From Manihot esculenta (taxonomy: Eukaryota > Streptophyta > Magnoliopsida > Malpighiales > Euphorbiaceae): DNA of 64,000 bases. The stretch's first letter is position 1. The number at the start of each line of letters is the position of its first letter. Positions 45,101 to 59,047 of the stretch are shown here, one piece after another. Below the pieces are notes generated by a model that was given only the letters and a program-made list of their open reading frames with translations, was not told the DNA's origin and did no database searches. Location: the NCBI RefSeq assembly GCF_001659605.2, contig NW_025215482.1, positions 636,135-700,134 of the forward strand, given 5' to 3'. The position numbers and the translations under genes were made by a program.

Positions 45101-48100
45101 CGGATGTAACATGGGTGATAGACTTGGCAGTTTTTGGGATGGAAGCTATTAGGCCGAAATCGGGCACCGGATGTAACATGGGTGATAGACTTGGCAGTTT
45201 TTGGGATGGAAGCTATTAGGCCGAAATCGGGCACCGGATGTAACATGGGTGATAGACTTGGCAGTTTTTGGGATGGAAGCTATTAGGCCGAAATCGGGCA
45301 CCGGATGTAACATGGGTGATAGACTTGGCAGTTTTTGGGATGGAAGCTATTAGGCCGAAATCGGGCACCGGATGTAACATGGGTGATAGACTTGGCAGTT
45401 TTTGGGATGGAAGCTATTAGGCCGAAATCGGGCACCGGATGTAACATGGGTGATAGACTTGGCAGTTTTTGGGATGGAAGCTATTAGGCCGAAATCGGGC
45501 ACCGGATGTAACATGGGTGATAGACTTGGCAGTTTTTGGGATGGAAGCTATTAGGCCGAAATCGGGCACCGGATGTAACATGGGTGATAGACTTGGCAGT
45601 TTTTGGGATGGAAGCTATTAGGCCGAAATCGGGCACCGGATGTAACATGGGTGATAGACTTGGCAGTTTTTGGGATGGAAGCTATTAGGCCGAAATCGGG
45701 CACCGGATGTAACATGGGTGATAGACTTGGCAGTTTTTGGGATGGAAGCTATTAGGCCGAAATCGGGCACCGGATGTAACATGGGTGATAGACTTGGCAG
45801 TTTTTGGGATGGAAGCTATTAGGCCGAAATCGGGCACCGGATGTAACATGGGTGATAGACTTGGCAGTTTTTGGGATGGAAGCTATTAGGCCGAAATCGG
45901 GCACCGGATGTAACATGGGTGATAGACTTGGCAGTTTTTGGGATGGAAGCTATTAGGCCGAAATCGGGCACCGGATGTAACATGGGTGATAGACTTGGCA
46001 GTTTTTGGGATGGAAGCTATTAGGCCGAAATCGGGCACCGGATGTAACATGGGTGATAGACTTGGCAGTTTTTGGGATGGAAGCTATTAGGCCGAAATCG
46101 GGCACCGGATGTAACATGGGTGATAGACTTGGCAGTTTTTGGGATGGAAGCTATTAGGCCGAAATCGGGCACCGGATGTAACATGGGTGATAGACTTGGC
46201 AGTTTTTGGGATGGAAGCTATTAGGCCGAAATCGGGCACCGGATGTAACATGGGTGATAGACTTGGCAGTTTTTGGGATGGAAGCTATTAGGCCGAAATC
46301 GGGCACCGGATGTAACATGGGTGATAGACTTGGCAGTTTTTGGGATGGAAGCTATTAGGCCGAAATCGGGCACCGGATGTAACATGGGTGATAGACTTGG
46401 CAGTTTTTGGGATGGAAGCTATTAGGCCGAAATCGGGCACCGGATGTAACATGGGTGATAGACTTGGCAGTTTTTGGGATGGAAGCTATTAGGCCGAAAT
46501 CGGGCACCGGATGTAACATGGGTGATAGACTTGGCAGTTTTTGGGATGGAAGCTATTAGGCCGAAATCGGGCACCGGATGTAACATGGGTGATAGACTTG
46601 GCAGTTTTTGGGATGGAAGCTATTAGGCCGAAATCGGGCACCGGATGTAACATGGGTGATAGACTTGGCAGTTTTTGGGATGGAAGCTATTAGGCCGAAA
46701 TCGGGCACCGGATGTAACATGGGTGATAGACTTGGCAGTTTTTGGGATGGAAGCTATTAGGCCGAAATCGGGCACCGGATGTAACATGGGTGATAGACTT
46801 GGCAGTTTTTGGGATGGAAGCTATTAGGCCGAAATCGGGCACCGGATGTAACATGGGTGATAGACTTGGCAGTTTTTGGGATGGAAGCTATTAGGCCGAA
46901 ATCGGGCACCGGATGTAACATGGGTGATAGACTTGGCAGTTTTTGGGATGGAAGCTATTAGGCCGAAATCGGGCACCGGATGTAACATGGGTGATAGACT
47001 TGGCAGTTTTTGGGATGGAAGCTATTAGGCCGAAATCGGGCACCGGATGTAACATGGGTGATAGACTTGGCAGTTTTTGGGATGGAAGCTATTAGGCCGA
47101 AATCGGGCACCGGATGTAACATGGGTGATAGACTTGGCAGTTTTTGGGATGGAAGCTATTAGGCCGAAATCGGGCACCGGATGTAACATGGGTGATAGAC
47201 TTGGCAGTTTTTGGGATGGAAGCTATTAGGCCGAAATCGGGCACCGGATGTAACATGGGTGATAGACTTGGCAGTTTTTGGGATGGAAGCTATTAGGCCG
47301 AAATCGGGCACCGGATGTAACATGGGTGATAGACTTGGCAGTTTTTGGGATGGAAGCTATTAGGCCGAAATCGGGCACCGGATGTAACATGGGTGATAGA
47401 CTTGGCAGTTTTTGGGATGGAAGCTATTAGGCCGAAATCGGGCACCGGATGTAACATGGGTGATAGACTTGGCAGTTTTTGGGATGGAAGCTATTAGGCC
47501 GAAATCGGGCACCGGATGTAACATGGGTGATAGACTTGGCAGTTTTTGGGATGGAAGCTATTAGGCCGAAATCGGGCACCGGATGTAACATGGGTGATAG
47601 ACTTGGCAGTTTTTGGGATGGAAGCTATTAGGCCGAAATCGGGCACCGGATGTAACATGGGTGATAGACTTGGCAGTTTTTGGGATGGAAGCTATTAGGC
47701 CGAAATCGGGCACCGGATGTAACATGGGTGATAGACTTGGCAGTTTTTGGGATGGAAGCTATTAGGCCGAAATCGGGCACCGGATGTAACATGGGTGATA
47801 GACTTGGCAGTTTTTGGGATGGAAGCTATTAGGCCGAAATCGGGCACCGGATGTAACATGGGTGATAGACTTGGCAGTTTTTGGGATGGAAGCTATTAGG
47901 CCGAAATCGGGCACCGGATGTAACATGGGTGATAGACTTGGCAGTTTTTGGGATGGAAGCTATTAGGCCGAAATCGGGCACCGGATGTAACATGGGTGAT
48001 AGACTTGGCAGTTTTTGGGATGGAAGCTATTAGGCCGAAATCGGGCACCGGATGTAACATGGGTGATAGACTTGGCAGTTTTTGGGATGGAAGCTATTAG

Positions 48101-51100
48101 GCCGAAATCGGGCACCGGATGTAACATGGGTGATAGACTTGGCAGTTTTTGGGATGGAAGCTATTAGGCCGAAATCGGGCACCGGATGTAACATGGGTGA
48201 TAGACTTGGCAGTTTTTGGGATGGAAGCTATTAGGCCGAAATCGGGCACCGGATGTAACATGGGTGATAGACTTGGCAGTTTTTGGGATGGAAGCTATTA
48301 GGCCGAAATCGGGCACCGGATGTAACATGGGTGATAGACTTGGCAGTTTTTGGGATGGAAGCTATTAGGCCGAAATCGGGCACCGGATGTAACATGGGTG
48401 ATAGACTTGGCAGTTTTTGGGATGGAAGCTATTAGGCCGAAATCGGGCACCGGATGTAACATGGGTGATAGACTTGGCAGTTTTTGGGATGGAAGCTATT
48501 AGGCCGAAATCGGGCACCGGATGTAACATGGGTGATAGACTTGGCAGTTTTTGGGATGGAAGCTATTAGGCCGAAATCGGGCACCGGATGTAACATGGGT
48601 GATAGACTTGGCAGTTTTTGGGATGGAAGCTATTAGGCCGAAATCGGGCACCGGATGTAACATGGGTGATAGACTTGGCAGTTTTTGGGATGGAAGCTAT
48701 TAGGCCGAAATCGGGCACCGGATGTAACATGGGTGATAGACTTGGCAGTTTTTGGGATGGAAGCTATTAGGCCGAAATCGGGCACCGGATGTAACATGGG
48801 TGATAGACTTGGCAGTTTTTGGGATGGAAGCTATTAGGCCGAAATCGGGCACCGGATGTAACATGGGTGATAGACTTGGCAGTTTTTGGGATGGAAGCTA
48901 TTAGGCCGAAATCGGGCACCGGATGTAACATGGGTGATAGACTTGGCAGTTTTTGGGATGGAAGCTATTAGGCCGAAATCGGGCACCGGATGTAACATGG
49001 GTGATAGACTTGGCAGTTTTTGGGATGGAAGCTATTAGGCCGAAATCGGGCACCGGATGTAACATGGGTGATAGACTTGGCAGTTTTTGGGATGGAAGCT
49101 ATTAGGCCGAAATCGGGCACCGGATGTAACATGGGTGATAGACTTGGCAGTTTTTGGGATGGAAGCTATTAGGCCGAAATCGGGCACCGGATGTAACATG
49201 GGTGATAGACTTGGCAGTTTTTGGGATGGAAGCTATTAGGCCGAAATCGGGCACCGGATGTAACATGGGTGATAGACTTGGCAGTTTTTGGGATGGAAGC
49301 TATTAGGCCGAAATCGGGCACCGGATGTAACATGGGTGATAGACTTGGCAGTTTTTGGGATGGAAGCTATTAGGCCGAAATCGGGCACCGGATGTAACAT
49401 GGGTGATAGACTTGGCAGTTTTTGGGATGGAAGCTATTAGGCCGAAATCGGGCACCGGATGTAACATGGGTGATAGACTTGGCAGTTTTTGGGATGGAAG
49501 CTATTAGGCCGAAATCGGGCACCGGATGTAACATGGGTGATAGACTTGGCAGTTTTTGGGATGGAAGCTATTAGGCCGAAATCGGGCACCGGATGTAACA
49601 TGGGTGATAGACTTGGCAGTTTTTGGGATGGAAGCTATTAGGCCGAAATCGGGCACCGGATGTAACATGGGTGATAGACTTGGCAGTTTTTGGGATGGAA
49701 GCTATTAGGCCGAAATCGGGCACCGGATGTAACATGGGTGATAGACTTGGCAGTTTTTGGGATGGAAGCTATTAGGCCGAAATCGGGCACCGGATGTAAC
49801 ATGGGTGATAGACTTGGCAGTTTTTGGGATGGAAGCTATTAGGCCGAAATCGGGCACCGGATGTAACATGGGTGATAGACTTGGCAGTTTTTGGGATGGA
49901 AGCTATTAGGCCGAAATCGGGCACCGGATGTAACATGGGTGATAGACTTGGCAGTTTTTGGGATGGAAGCTATTAGGCCGAAATCGGGCACCGGATGTAA
50001 CATGGGTGATAGACTTGGCAGTTTTTGGGATGGAAGCTATTAGGCCGAAATCGGGCACCGGATGTAACATGGGTGATAGACTTGGCAGTTTTTGGGATGG
50101 AAGCTATTAGGCCGAAATCGGGCACCGGATGTAACATGGGTGATAGACTTGGCAGTTTTTGGGATGGAAGCTATTAGGCCGAAATCGGGCACCGGATGTA
50201 ACATGGGTGATAGACTTGGCAGTTTTTGGGATGGAAGCTATTAGGCCGAAATCGGGCACCGGATGTAACATGGGTGATAGACTTGGCAGTTTTTGGGATG
50301 GAAGCTATTAGGCCGAAATCGGGCACCGGATGTAACATGGGTGATAGACTTGGCAGTTTTTGGGATGGAAGCTATTAGGCCGAAATCGGGCACCGGATGT
50401 AACATGGGTGATAGACTTGGCAGTTTTTGGGATGGAAGCTATTAGGCCGAAATCGGGCACCGGATGTAACATGGGTGATAGACTTGGCAGTTTTTGGGAT
50501 GGAAGCTATTAGGCCGAAATCGGGCACCGGATGTAACATGGGTGATAGACTTGGCAGTTTTTGGGATGGAAGCTATTAGGCCGAAATCGGGCACCGGATG
50601 TAACATGGGTGATAGACTTGGCAGTTTTTGGGATGGAAGCTATTAGGCCGAAATCGGGCACCGGATGTAACATGGGTGATAGACTTGGCAGTTTTTGGGA
50701 TGGAAGCTATTAGGCCGAAATCGGGCACCGGATGTAACATGGGTGATAGACTTGGCAGTTTTTGGGATGGAAGCTATTAGGCCGAAATCGGGCACCGGAT
50801 GTAACATGGGTGATAGACTTGGCAGTTTTTGGGATGGAAGCTATTAGGCCGAAATCGGGCACCGGATGTAACATGGGTGATAGACTTGGCAGTTTTTGGG
50901 ATGGAAGCTATTAGGCCGAAATCGGGCACCGGATGTAACATGGGTGATAGACTTGGCAGTTTTTGGGATGGAAGCTATTAGGCCGAAATCGGGCACCGGA
51001 TGTAACATGGGTGATAGACTTGGCAGTTTTTGGGATGGAAGCTATTAGGCCGAAATCGGGCACCGGATGTAACATGGGTGATAGACTTGGCAGTTTTTGG

Positions 51101-54004
51101 GATGGAAGCTATTAGGCCGAAATCGGGCACCGGATGTAACATGGGTGATAGACTTGGCAGTTTTTGGGATGGAAGCTATTAGGCCGAAATCGGGCACCGG
51201 ATGTAACATGGGTGATAGACTTGGCAGTTTTTGGGATGGAAGCTATTAGGCCGAAATCGGGCACCGGATGTAACATGGGTGATAGACTTGGCAGTTTTTG
51301 GGATGGAAGCTATTAGGCCGAAATCGGGCACCGGATGTAACATGGGTGATAGACTTGGCAGTTTTTGGGATGGAAGCTATTAGGCCGAAATCGGGCACCG
51401 GATGTAACATGGGTGATAGACTTGGCAGTTTTTGGATGGAAGCTATTAGGCCGAAATCGGGCACCGGATGTAACATGGGTGATAGACTTGGCAGTTTTTG
51501 GGATGGAAGCTATTAGGCCGAAATCGGGCACCGGATGTAACATGGGTGATAGACTTGGCAGTTTTTGGGATGGAAGCTATTAGGCCGAAATCGGGCACCG
51601 GATGTAACATGGGTGATAGACTTGGCAGTTTTTGGGATGGAAGCTATTAGGCCGAAATCGGGCACCGGATGTAACATGGGTGATAGACTTGGCAGTTTTT
51701 GGGATGGAAGCTATTAGGCCGAAATCGGGCACCGGATGTAACATGGGTGATAGACTTGGCAGTTTTTGGGATGGAAGCTATTAGGCCGAAATCGGGCACC
51801 GGATGTAACATGGGTGATAGACTTGGCAGTTTTTGGGATGGAAGCTATTAGGCCGAAATCGGGCACCGGATGTAACATGGGTGATAGACTTGGCAGTTTT
51901 TGGGATGGAAGCTATTAGGCCGAAATCGGGCACCGGATGTAACATGGGTGATAGACTTGGCAGTTTTTGGGATGGAAGCTATTAGGCCGAAATCGGGCAC
52001 CGGATGTAACATGGGTGATAGACTTGGCAGTTTTTGGGATGGAAGCTATTAGGCCGAAATCGGGCACCGGATGTAACATGGGTGATAGACTTGGCAGTTT
52101 TTGGGATGGAAGCTATTAGGCCGAAATCGGGCACCGGATGTAACATGGGTGATAGACTTGGCAGTTTTTGGGATGGAAGCTATTAGGCCGAAATCGGGCA
52201 CCGGATGTAACATGGGTGATAGACTTGGCAGTTTTTGGGATGGAAGCTATTAGGCCGAAATCGGGCACCGGATGTAACATGGGTGATAGACTTGGCAGTT
52301 TTTGGGATGGAAGCTATTAGGCCGAAATCGGGCACCGGATGTAACATGGGTGATAGACTTTGCAGTTTTTGGGATGGAAGCTATTAGGCCGAAATCGGGC
52401 ACCGGATGTAACATGGGTGATAGACTTGGCAGTTTTTGGGATGGAAGCTATTAGGCCGAAATCGGGCACCGGATGTAACATGGGTGATAGACTTGGCAGT
52501 TTTTGGGATGGAAGCTATTAGGCCGAAATCGGCACCGGATGTAACATGGGTGATAGACTTGGCAGTTTTTGGGATGGAAGCTATTAGGCCGAAATCGGGC
52601 ACCGGATGTAACATGGGTGATAGACTTGGCAGTTTTGGGATGGAAGCTATTAGGCCGAAATCGGGCACCGGATGTAACATGGGTGATAGACTTGGCAGTT
52701 TTTGGGATGGAAGCTATTAGGCCGAAATCGGGCACCGGATGTAACATGGGTGATAGACTTGGCAGTTTTTTGGGATGGAAGCTATTAGGCGAAATCGGGC
52801 ACCGGATGTAACATGGGTGATAGACTTGGCAGTTTTTGGGATGGAAGCTATTAGGCCGAAATCGGGCACCGGATGTAACATGGGTGATAGACTTGGCAGT
52901 GTTTGGGATGGAAGCTATTTAGGCCGAAATCGGGCACCGGATGTAACATGGGTGATAGACTTGGCAGTTTTTGGGATGGAAGCTATTAGGCCGAAATCGG
53001 GCACCGGATGTAACATGGGTGATAGACTTGGCAGTTTTTGGGATGGAAGCTATTAGGCCGAAATCGGGCACCGGATGTAACATGGGTGATAGACTTGGCA
53101 GTTTTTGGGATGGAAGCTATTAGGCCGAAATCGGGCACCGGATGTAACATGGGTGATAGACTTGGCAGTTTTTGGGATGGAAGCTATTAGGCCGAAATCG
53201 GCACCGGATGTAACATGGGTGATAGACTTGCCAGTTTTGGGATGGAAGCTATTAGGCCGAAATCGGGGCACCGGATGTAACATGGGTGATAGACTTGCAG
53301 TTTTTGGGATGGAAGCTATTAGGCCGAAATCGGGCACCGGATGTAACATGGGTGATAGACTTGGCAGTTTTTGGGATGGAAGCTATTAGGCCGAAATCGG
53401 GCACCGGATGTAACATGGGTGATAGACTTGGCAGTTTTTGGGATGGAAGCTATTAGGCGAAATCGGGCACCGGATGTAACATGGGTGATAGACTTGGCAG
53501 TTTTGGGATGAAGCTATTAGGCCGAAATCGGGCACCGGATGTAACATGGGTGATAGACTTGGCAGTTTTTGGATGGAAGCTATTAGGCCGAAAATCGGGC
53601 ACCGATGTAACATGGGTGATAGACTTGGCAGTTTTGGGATGGAAGCTATTAGGCTGAAATCGGGCACCGGATGTAACATGGGTGATAGACTTGGCAGTTT
53701 TTGGGATGGAAGCTATTAGGCCGAAATCGGGCACCGGATGTAACATGGGTGATAGACTTGGCAGTTTTGGGATGGAAGCTATTAGGCCGAAATCGGGCAC
53801 CGGATGTAACATGGGTGATAGACTTTGCAGTTTTTTTGGGATGGAAGCTATTAGGCCGGAAAATCGAGGGCACCGGATGTAAACATGGGTTGATAGACTT
53901 TGCAGTTTTTGAGATGGAAGCTATTAGGCCGAAATCGGGCACCGGATGTAACATGGGTTTGATTAAGAAACTTGGCAGTTTTTGGGGATGGAAGCTATTA
54001 GGCC
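27122..54004 (-). repeat. 67-bp satellite array, right arm, homogeneous block
   Basis: About 400 monomers in inverted orientation relative to the left arm. Landmarks are GATGGAAGCTATTAGGCCG, AAATCGGGCACCGG, TAACATGGGTGATAGAC and TTGGCAGTTTTTGG. From 28583 to 51429 the length is exactly 340 x 67 + 66 bp, and rows compared at 4020-bp steps (60 monomers) are identical. I noticed no substitution by eye. Rare 66-bp monomers lacking one G (TTTTTGGATGG) occur at 27981, 28583 and 51429. From about 52360 single-base indels appear and become dense after 53450, towards gap 3. Perfect 67-bp periodicity brings stops into all frames, so no ORF survives in the uniform part. Confidence 0.96.
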
Positions 54005-55004
54005 NNNNNNNNNNNNNNNNNNNNNNNNNNNNNNNNNNNNNNNNNNNNNNNNNNNNNNNNNNNNNNNNNNNNNNNNNNNNNNNNNNNNNNNNNNNNNNNN
54101 NNNNNNNNNNNNNNNNNNNNNNNNNNNNNNNNNNNNNNNNNNNNNNNNNNNNNNNNNNNNNNNNNNNNNNNNNNNNNNNNNNNNNNNNNNNNNNNNNNNN
54201 NNNNNNNNNNNNNNNNNNNNNNNNNNNNNNNNNNNNNNNNNNNNNNNNNNNNNNNNNNNNNNNNNNNNNNNNNNNNNNNNNNNNNNNNNNNNNNNNNNNN
54301 NNNNNNNNNNNNNNNNNNNNNNNNNNNNNNNNNNNNNNNNNNNNNNNNNNNNNNNNNNNNNNNNNNNNNNNNNNNNNNNNNNNNNNNNNNNNNNNNNNNN
54401 NNNNNNNNNNNNNNNNNNNNNNNNNNNNNNNNNNNNNNNNNNNNNNNNNNNNNNNNNNNNNNNNNNNNNNNNNNNNNNNNNNNNNNNNNNNNNNNNNNNN
54501 NNNNNNNNNNNNNNNNNNNNNNNNNNNNNNNNNNNNNNNNNNNNNNNNNNNNNNNNNNNNNNNNNNNNNNNNNNNNNNNNNNNNNNNNNNNNNNNNNNNN
54601 NNNNNNNNNNNNNNNNNNNNNNNNNNNNNNNNNNNNNNNNNNNNNNNNNNNNNNNNNNNNNNNNNNNNNNNNNNNNNNNNNNNNNNNNNNNNNNNNNNNN
54701 NNNNNNNNNNNNNNNNNNNNNNNNNNNNNNNNNNNNNNNNNNNNNNNNNNNNNNNNNNNNNNNNNNNNNNNNNNNNNNNNNNNNNNNNNNNNNNNNNNNN
54801 NNNNNNNNNNNNNNNNNNNNNNNNNNNNNNNNNNNNNNNNNNNNNNNNNNNNNNNNNNNNNNNNNNNNNNNNNNNNNNNNNNNNNNNNNNNNNNNNNNNN
54901 NNNNNNNNNNNNNNNNNNNNNNNNNNNNNNNNNNNNNNNNNNNNNNNNNNNNNNNNNNNNNNNNNNNNNNNNNNNNNNNNNNNNNNNNNNNNNNNNNNNN
55001 NNNN
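54005..55004. other. Assembly gap 3, exactly 1000 N
   Basis: Placeholder gap between the homogeneous block and a diverged block of the same satellite in the same orientation. Both edges carry many single-base indels that look like uncorrected read errors. Confidence 0.95.
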
Positions 55005-58000
55005 AAATCGGCACCGAATGTAACATGGGTGATAGAACTTGGCAAGTGTTTTCGGATGGAAGCTATTAGGACGAAATCGGGCACCGGATGTAACATGGTA
55101 ACAGACTTGGCAGTGTTTGGGATGGAAGCTATTAGGCCGAAATCGGGCACCGAATGTAACATGGGTGATAGACTTTGCTGTGTTTTGGATGGAAGCTATT
55201 AGGACGAAATCGGGCACCGGATGTAACATGGGTAATAGACTTGCTAGTGTTTTGAGATGGAAGCTATTAGGCCGAAATCGGGCACAGGATGTAACATGGG
55301 TGATAGACTTGGCAGTGTTTGGGATGGAAGCTATTAGGACGAAATCGGGCACAGGATGTAACATGGGTGATAGACTGTCTAGTTTTTGGTATGGAAGCTA
55401 TTAGTCCTAAATCGGGCACCGGATGTAACATAGGTGATAGACTTGGCAGTGTTTGGGATGGAAGCTATTAGGACGAAATCGGGCACCGGATGTAACATGG
55501 GTGATAGACTTGGCAGTTTTTGGGATGGAAGCTATTAGGCCGAAATCGGGCACCGGATGTAACATGGGTGATAGACTTGGCAGTTTTTGAGATGGAAGCT
55601 ATTAGGCCGAAATCAGGCACCGGATGTAACATGGGTGATAGACTTGGCAGTTTTTGGGACGGAAGCTATTAGGTCGAAATCGGGCGCCGGATGTAACATG
55701 GGTGATAGACTTGGTAATTTTTGGGATGGAAGCTATTAGGCTGAAATCGGGCACCGGATGTAACATAGGTGATAGACTTGGCAGTGTTTGGGATGGAAGC
55801 TTTTAGGACGACATCGGGCACCGGATGTAACATGGGTGATAGACTTGGCAGTTTTTGGGATGGAAGCTATTAGGCCGAAATCGGGCACCGGATGTAACAT
55901 GGGTGATAGACTTGGCAGTTTTTGGGATGGAAGCTATTAGGCCGAAATCGAGCACCGGATGTAACATGGGTGATAGACTTGGCAGTTTTTGGGATGGAAG
56001 CTATTAGGCAGAAATCGGGCACCGGATGTAACATGGGTCATAGACTTGGCAGTGTTTGGGATGGAAGCTATTAGGCCGAAATCAAGCACCGGATGTAACA
56101 TGGGTGATAGACTTGGCTGTGTTTTGGATGGAAGCTATTAGGACGAAATCGGGCACCGGATGTAACATGGGTGATAGACTTGCCAGTGTTTTGAGATGGA
56201 AGCTATTAGGCCGAAATCGGGCACAGGATGTAACATGGGTGATAGACTTGGCAGTGTTTGGGATGGAAACTATTAGGACGAAATCGGGCACCGGATGTAA
56301 CATGGGTGATAGACTTGGCAGTGATTGGGATGGAAGCTATTAGGACGAAATCGGGCACCGGATGTAACTTGGGTGATAGACTTGGCAGTGTTTGGGATGG
56401 AAGCTATTAGGCCGAATTCGGGCACCGGATGTAACATGGGTGATATACTTGGCTGTGTTTTGGATGGAAGCTATTAGGACGAAATCGGGCACCGGATGTA
56501 ACATGGGTGATACACTTGCCAGTGTTTTGGGATGGAAGCTATTAGGCCGAAATCGGGCACAGGATGTAACATGGGTGATAGACTTGGCAGTGTTTGGGAT
56601 GGAAGCTATTAGGACGAAATCGGGCACCGAATGTAACATGGGTGATAGACTTGGCAGTGTTTGGGATGGAAGCTATTAGGCCGAAATCGGGCACCGGATG
56701 TAACATCGGTGATAGACTTGGCACTGTTTCGGACGGAAGCTATTAGGACGAAATCGGGCACCGGATGTAACATGGCTGATAGACTTGGCAGTGTTTAGGA
56801 TGGAAGCTATTAGGCCGAAATCGGGCACCGAATGTAACATGGGTCATAGACTTGGCAGTGTTTAAGAATGGAAGCTGTTAGGCCAAAATCGGGCACCGGT
56901 TGTAACATAGGTGGTAGACTTGGCTGTGTTTTGGATGGAAGCTTTTAGGACGAAATCAGGCACCGGATGTAACATGGGTGATAGACTTGCCAGTGTTTTG
57001 GGATGGAAGCTATTAGGCCGAAATCGGGCACAGGATGTAACATGGGTGATAGACTGTCTAGTTTTTGGTATGGAAGCTATTAGTCCTAAATCGGGCACCG
57101 GATGTAACATATGTGATAGACTTGGCAGTGTTTGGGATGGAAGCTATTAGGACGAAATCGGGCACCGAATGTAACATGGGTGATAGACTTGGCAGTTTTT
57201 GCGATGGAAGCTATTAGGCCGAAATCGGGCACCGGATGTAACATGGGTGATAGACTTGGAAGTTTTTGGGATGGAAGCTATTAGGCCGAAATCAGGCACC
57301 GGATGTAACATGGGTGATAGACTTGGCAGTTTTTGGGATGGAAGCTATTAGGCCGAAATCGGGCGCCGGATGTAACATGGGTTATAGACTTGGTAATTTT
57401 TGGGATGGAAGCTATTAGGCTGAAATCGGGCACCGGATGTAACATAGGTGATAGACTTGGCAGTGTTTGGGATGGAAGCTTTTAGGACGACATCGGGCAC
57501 CGGATGTAACATGGGTGATAGACTTGGCAGTTTTTGGGATGGAAGCTATTAGGCCGAAATCGGGCATCGGATGTAACATGGGTGATAGACTTGGCAGTTT
57601 TTGGGATGGAAGCTATTAGGCCGAAATCGAGCACCGGATGTAATATGGGTGATAGACTTGGCAGTTTTTGGGATGGAAGCTATTAGGCCGAAATTGGGCA
57701 CCAGATGTAACATGGGTCATAAACTTGGCAGTGTTTGCGATGGAAGCTGTTAGGCCGAAATCGGGCACCGGATGTAACATGGGTGATAGACTTGGCTGTG
57801 TTTTGGATGGAAGCTATTAGGACAAAATCGGGCACCGGATGTAACATGGGTAATAGACTTGCTAGTGTTTTGAGATGGAAGCTATTAGGCCGAAATCGGG
57901 CACAGGATGTAACATGGGTGATAGACTTGGCAGTGTTTGGGATGGAAGCTATTAGGACGAAATCGGGCACCGGATGTAACATGGGTGATAGACTTGGCAG

Positions 58001-59047
58001 TGTTTGGGATGGAAGCTATTAGGACGAAATCGGGCACCGGATGTAACTTGGGTGATAGACTTGGCAGTGTTTGGGATGGAAGCTATTAGGCCGAAATCGG
58101 GCACCGGATGTAACATGGGTGATATACTTGGCTGTGTTTTGGATGGAAGCTATTAGGACGAAATCGGGCACCGGATGTAACATGGGTGATAGACTTGCCA
58201 GTGTTTTGGGATTGAAGCTATTAGGCCGAAATCGGGCACAGGATGTAACATGGGTGATAGACTTGGCAGTGTTTGGGATGGAAGCTATTAGGACGAAATC
58301 GGGCACCGAATGTAACATGGGTGATAGACTTGGCACTGTTTCGGATGGAAGCTATTAGGACGAAATCGGGCACCGGATGTAACATGGTGACAGACTTGGC
58401 AGTGTTTGGGATGGAAGCTATTAGGCCGAAATCGGGCATCGGATGTAACATGGGTGATAGACTTGGCAGTTTTTGGGATGGAAGCTATTAGGCCGAAATC
58501 GAGCACCGGATGTAATATGGGTGATAGACTTGGCAGTTTTTGGGATGGAAGCTATTAGGCCGAAATTGGGCACCAGATGTAACATGGGTCATAAACTTGG
58601 CAGTGTTTGCGATGGAAGCTGTTAGGCCGAAATCGGGCACCGGATGTAACATGGGTGATAGACTTGGCTGTGTTTTGGATGGAAGCTATTAGGACAAAAT
58701 CGGGCACCGGATGTAACATGGGTAATAGACTTGCTAGTGTTTTGAGATGGAAGCTATTAGGCCGAAATCGGGCACAGGATGTAACATGGGTGATAGACTT
58801 GGCAGTGTTTGGGATGGAAGCTATTAGGACGAAATCGGGCACCGGATGTAACATGGGTGATAGACTTGGCAGTGTTTGGGATGGAAGCTATTAGGACGAA
58901 ATCGGGCACCGGATGTAACTTGGGTGATAGACTTGGCAGTGTTTGGGATGGAAGCTATTAGGCCGAAATCGGGCACCGGATGTAACATGGGTGATATACT
59001 TGGCTGTGTTTTGGATGGAAGCTATTAGGACGAAATCGGGCACCGGA
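55005..59047 (-). repeat. 67-bp satellite array, right arm, diverged higher-order part
   Basis: About 60 monomers in the right-arm orientation. The variants are the reverse complements of those in the left arm (GCTATTAGTCCTAAATC, GACTGTCTAGTTTTTGG), so the two arms share the same monomer subfamilies. The 336-bp five-monomer period is seen at 56056/56392 and 57735/58071. A 13-monomer block of 872 bp is duplicated (markers at 57683 and 58555). The array is ended by the second Tekay insertion after CCGGA. Confidence 0.94.
59043..59047. repeat. Probable target-site duplication CCGGA, left copy
   Basis: CCGGA lies directly before the LTR's first TG inside a satellite monomer (GCACCGGATGTAAC). The right copy would be beyond the window, so this is a prediction. 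Confidence 0.5.

Noticed and set aside
28583..51429. CENP-B box within the 67-bp monomer
   Set aside because: TGGAAGC resembles part of the box, but the downstream CGGGA portion does not align. There is no sequence evidence that this satellite is the functional centromere; that would need CENH3 ChIP.
27122..54004. CRISPR-like array
   Set aside because: The repeats are directly adjacent with no unique spacers, in a plant genome. It is a satellite.
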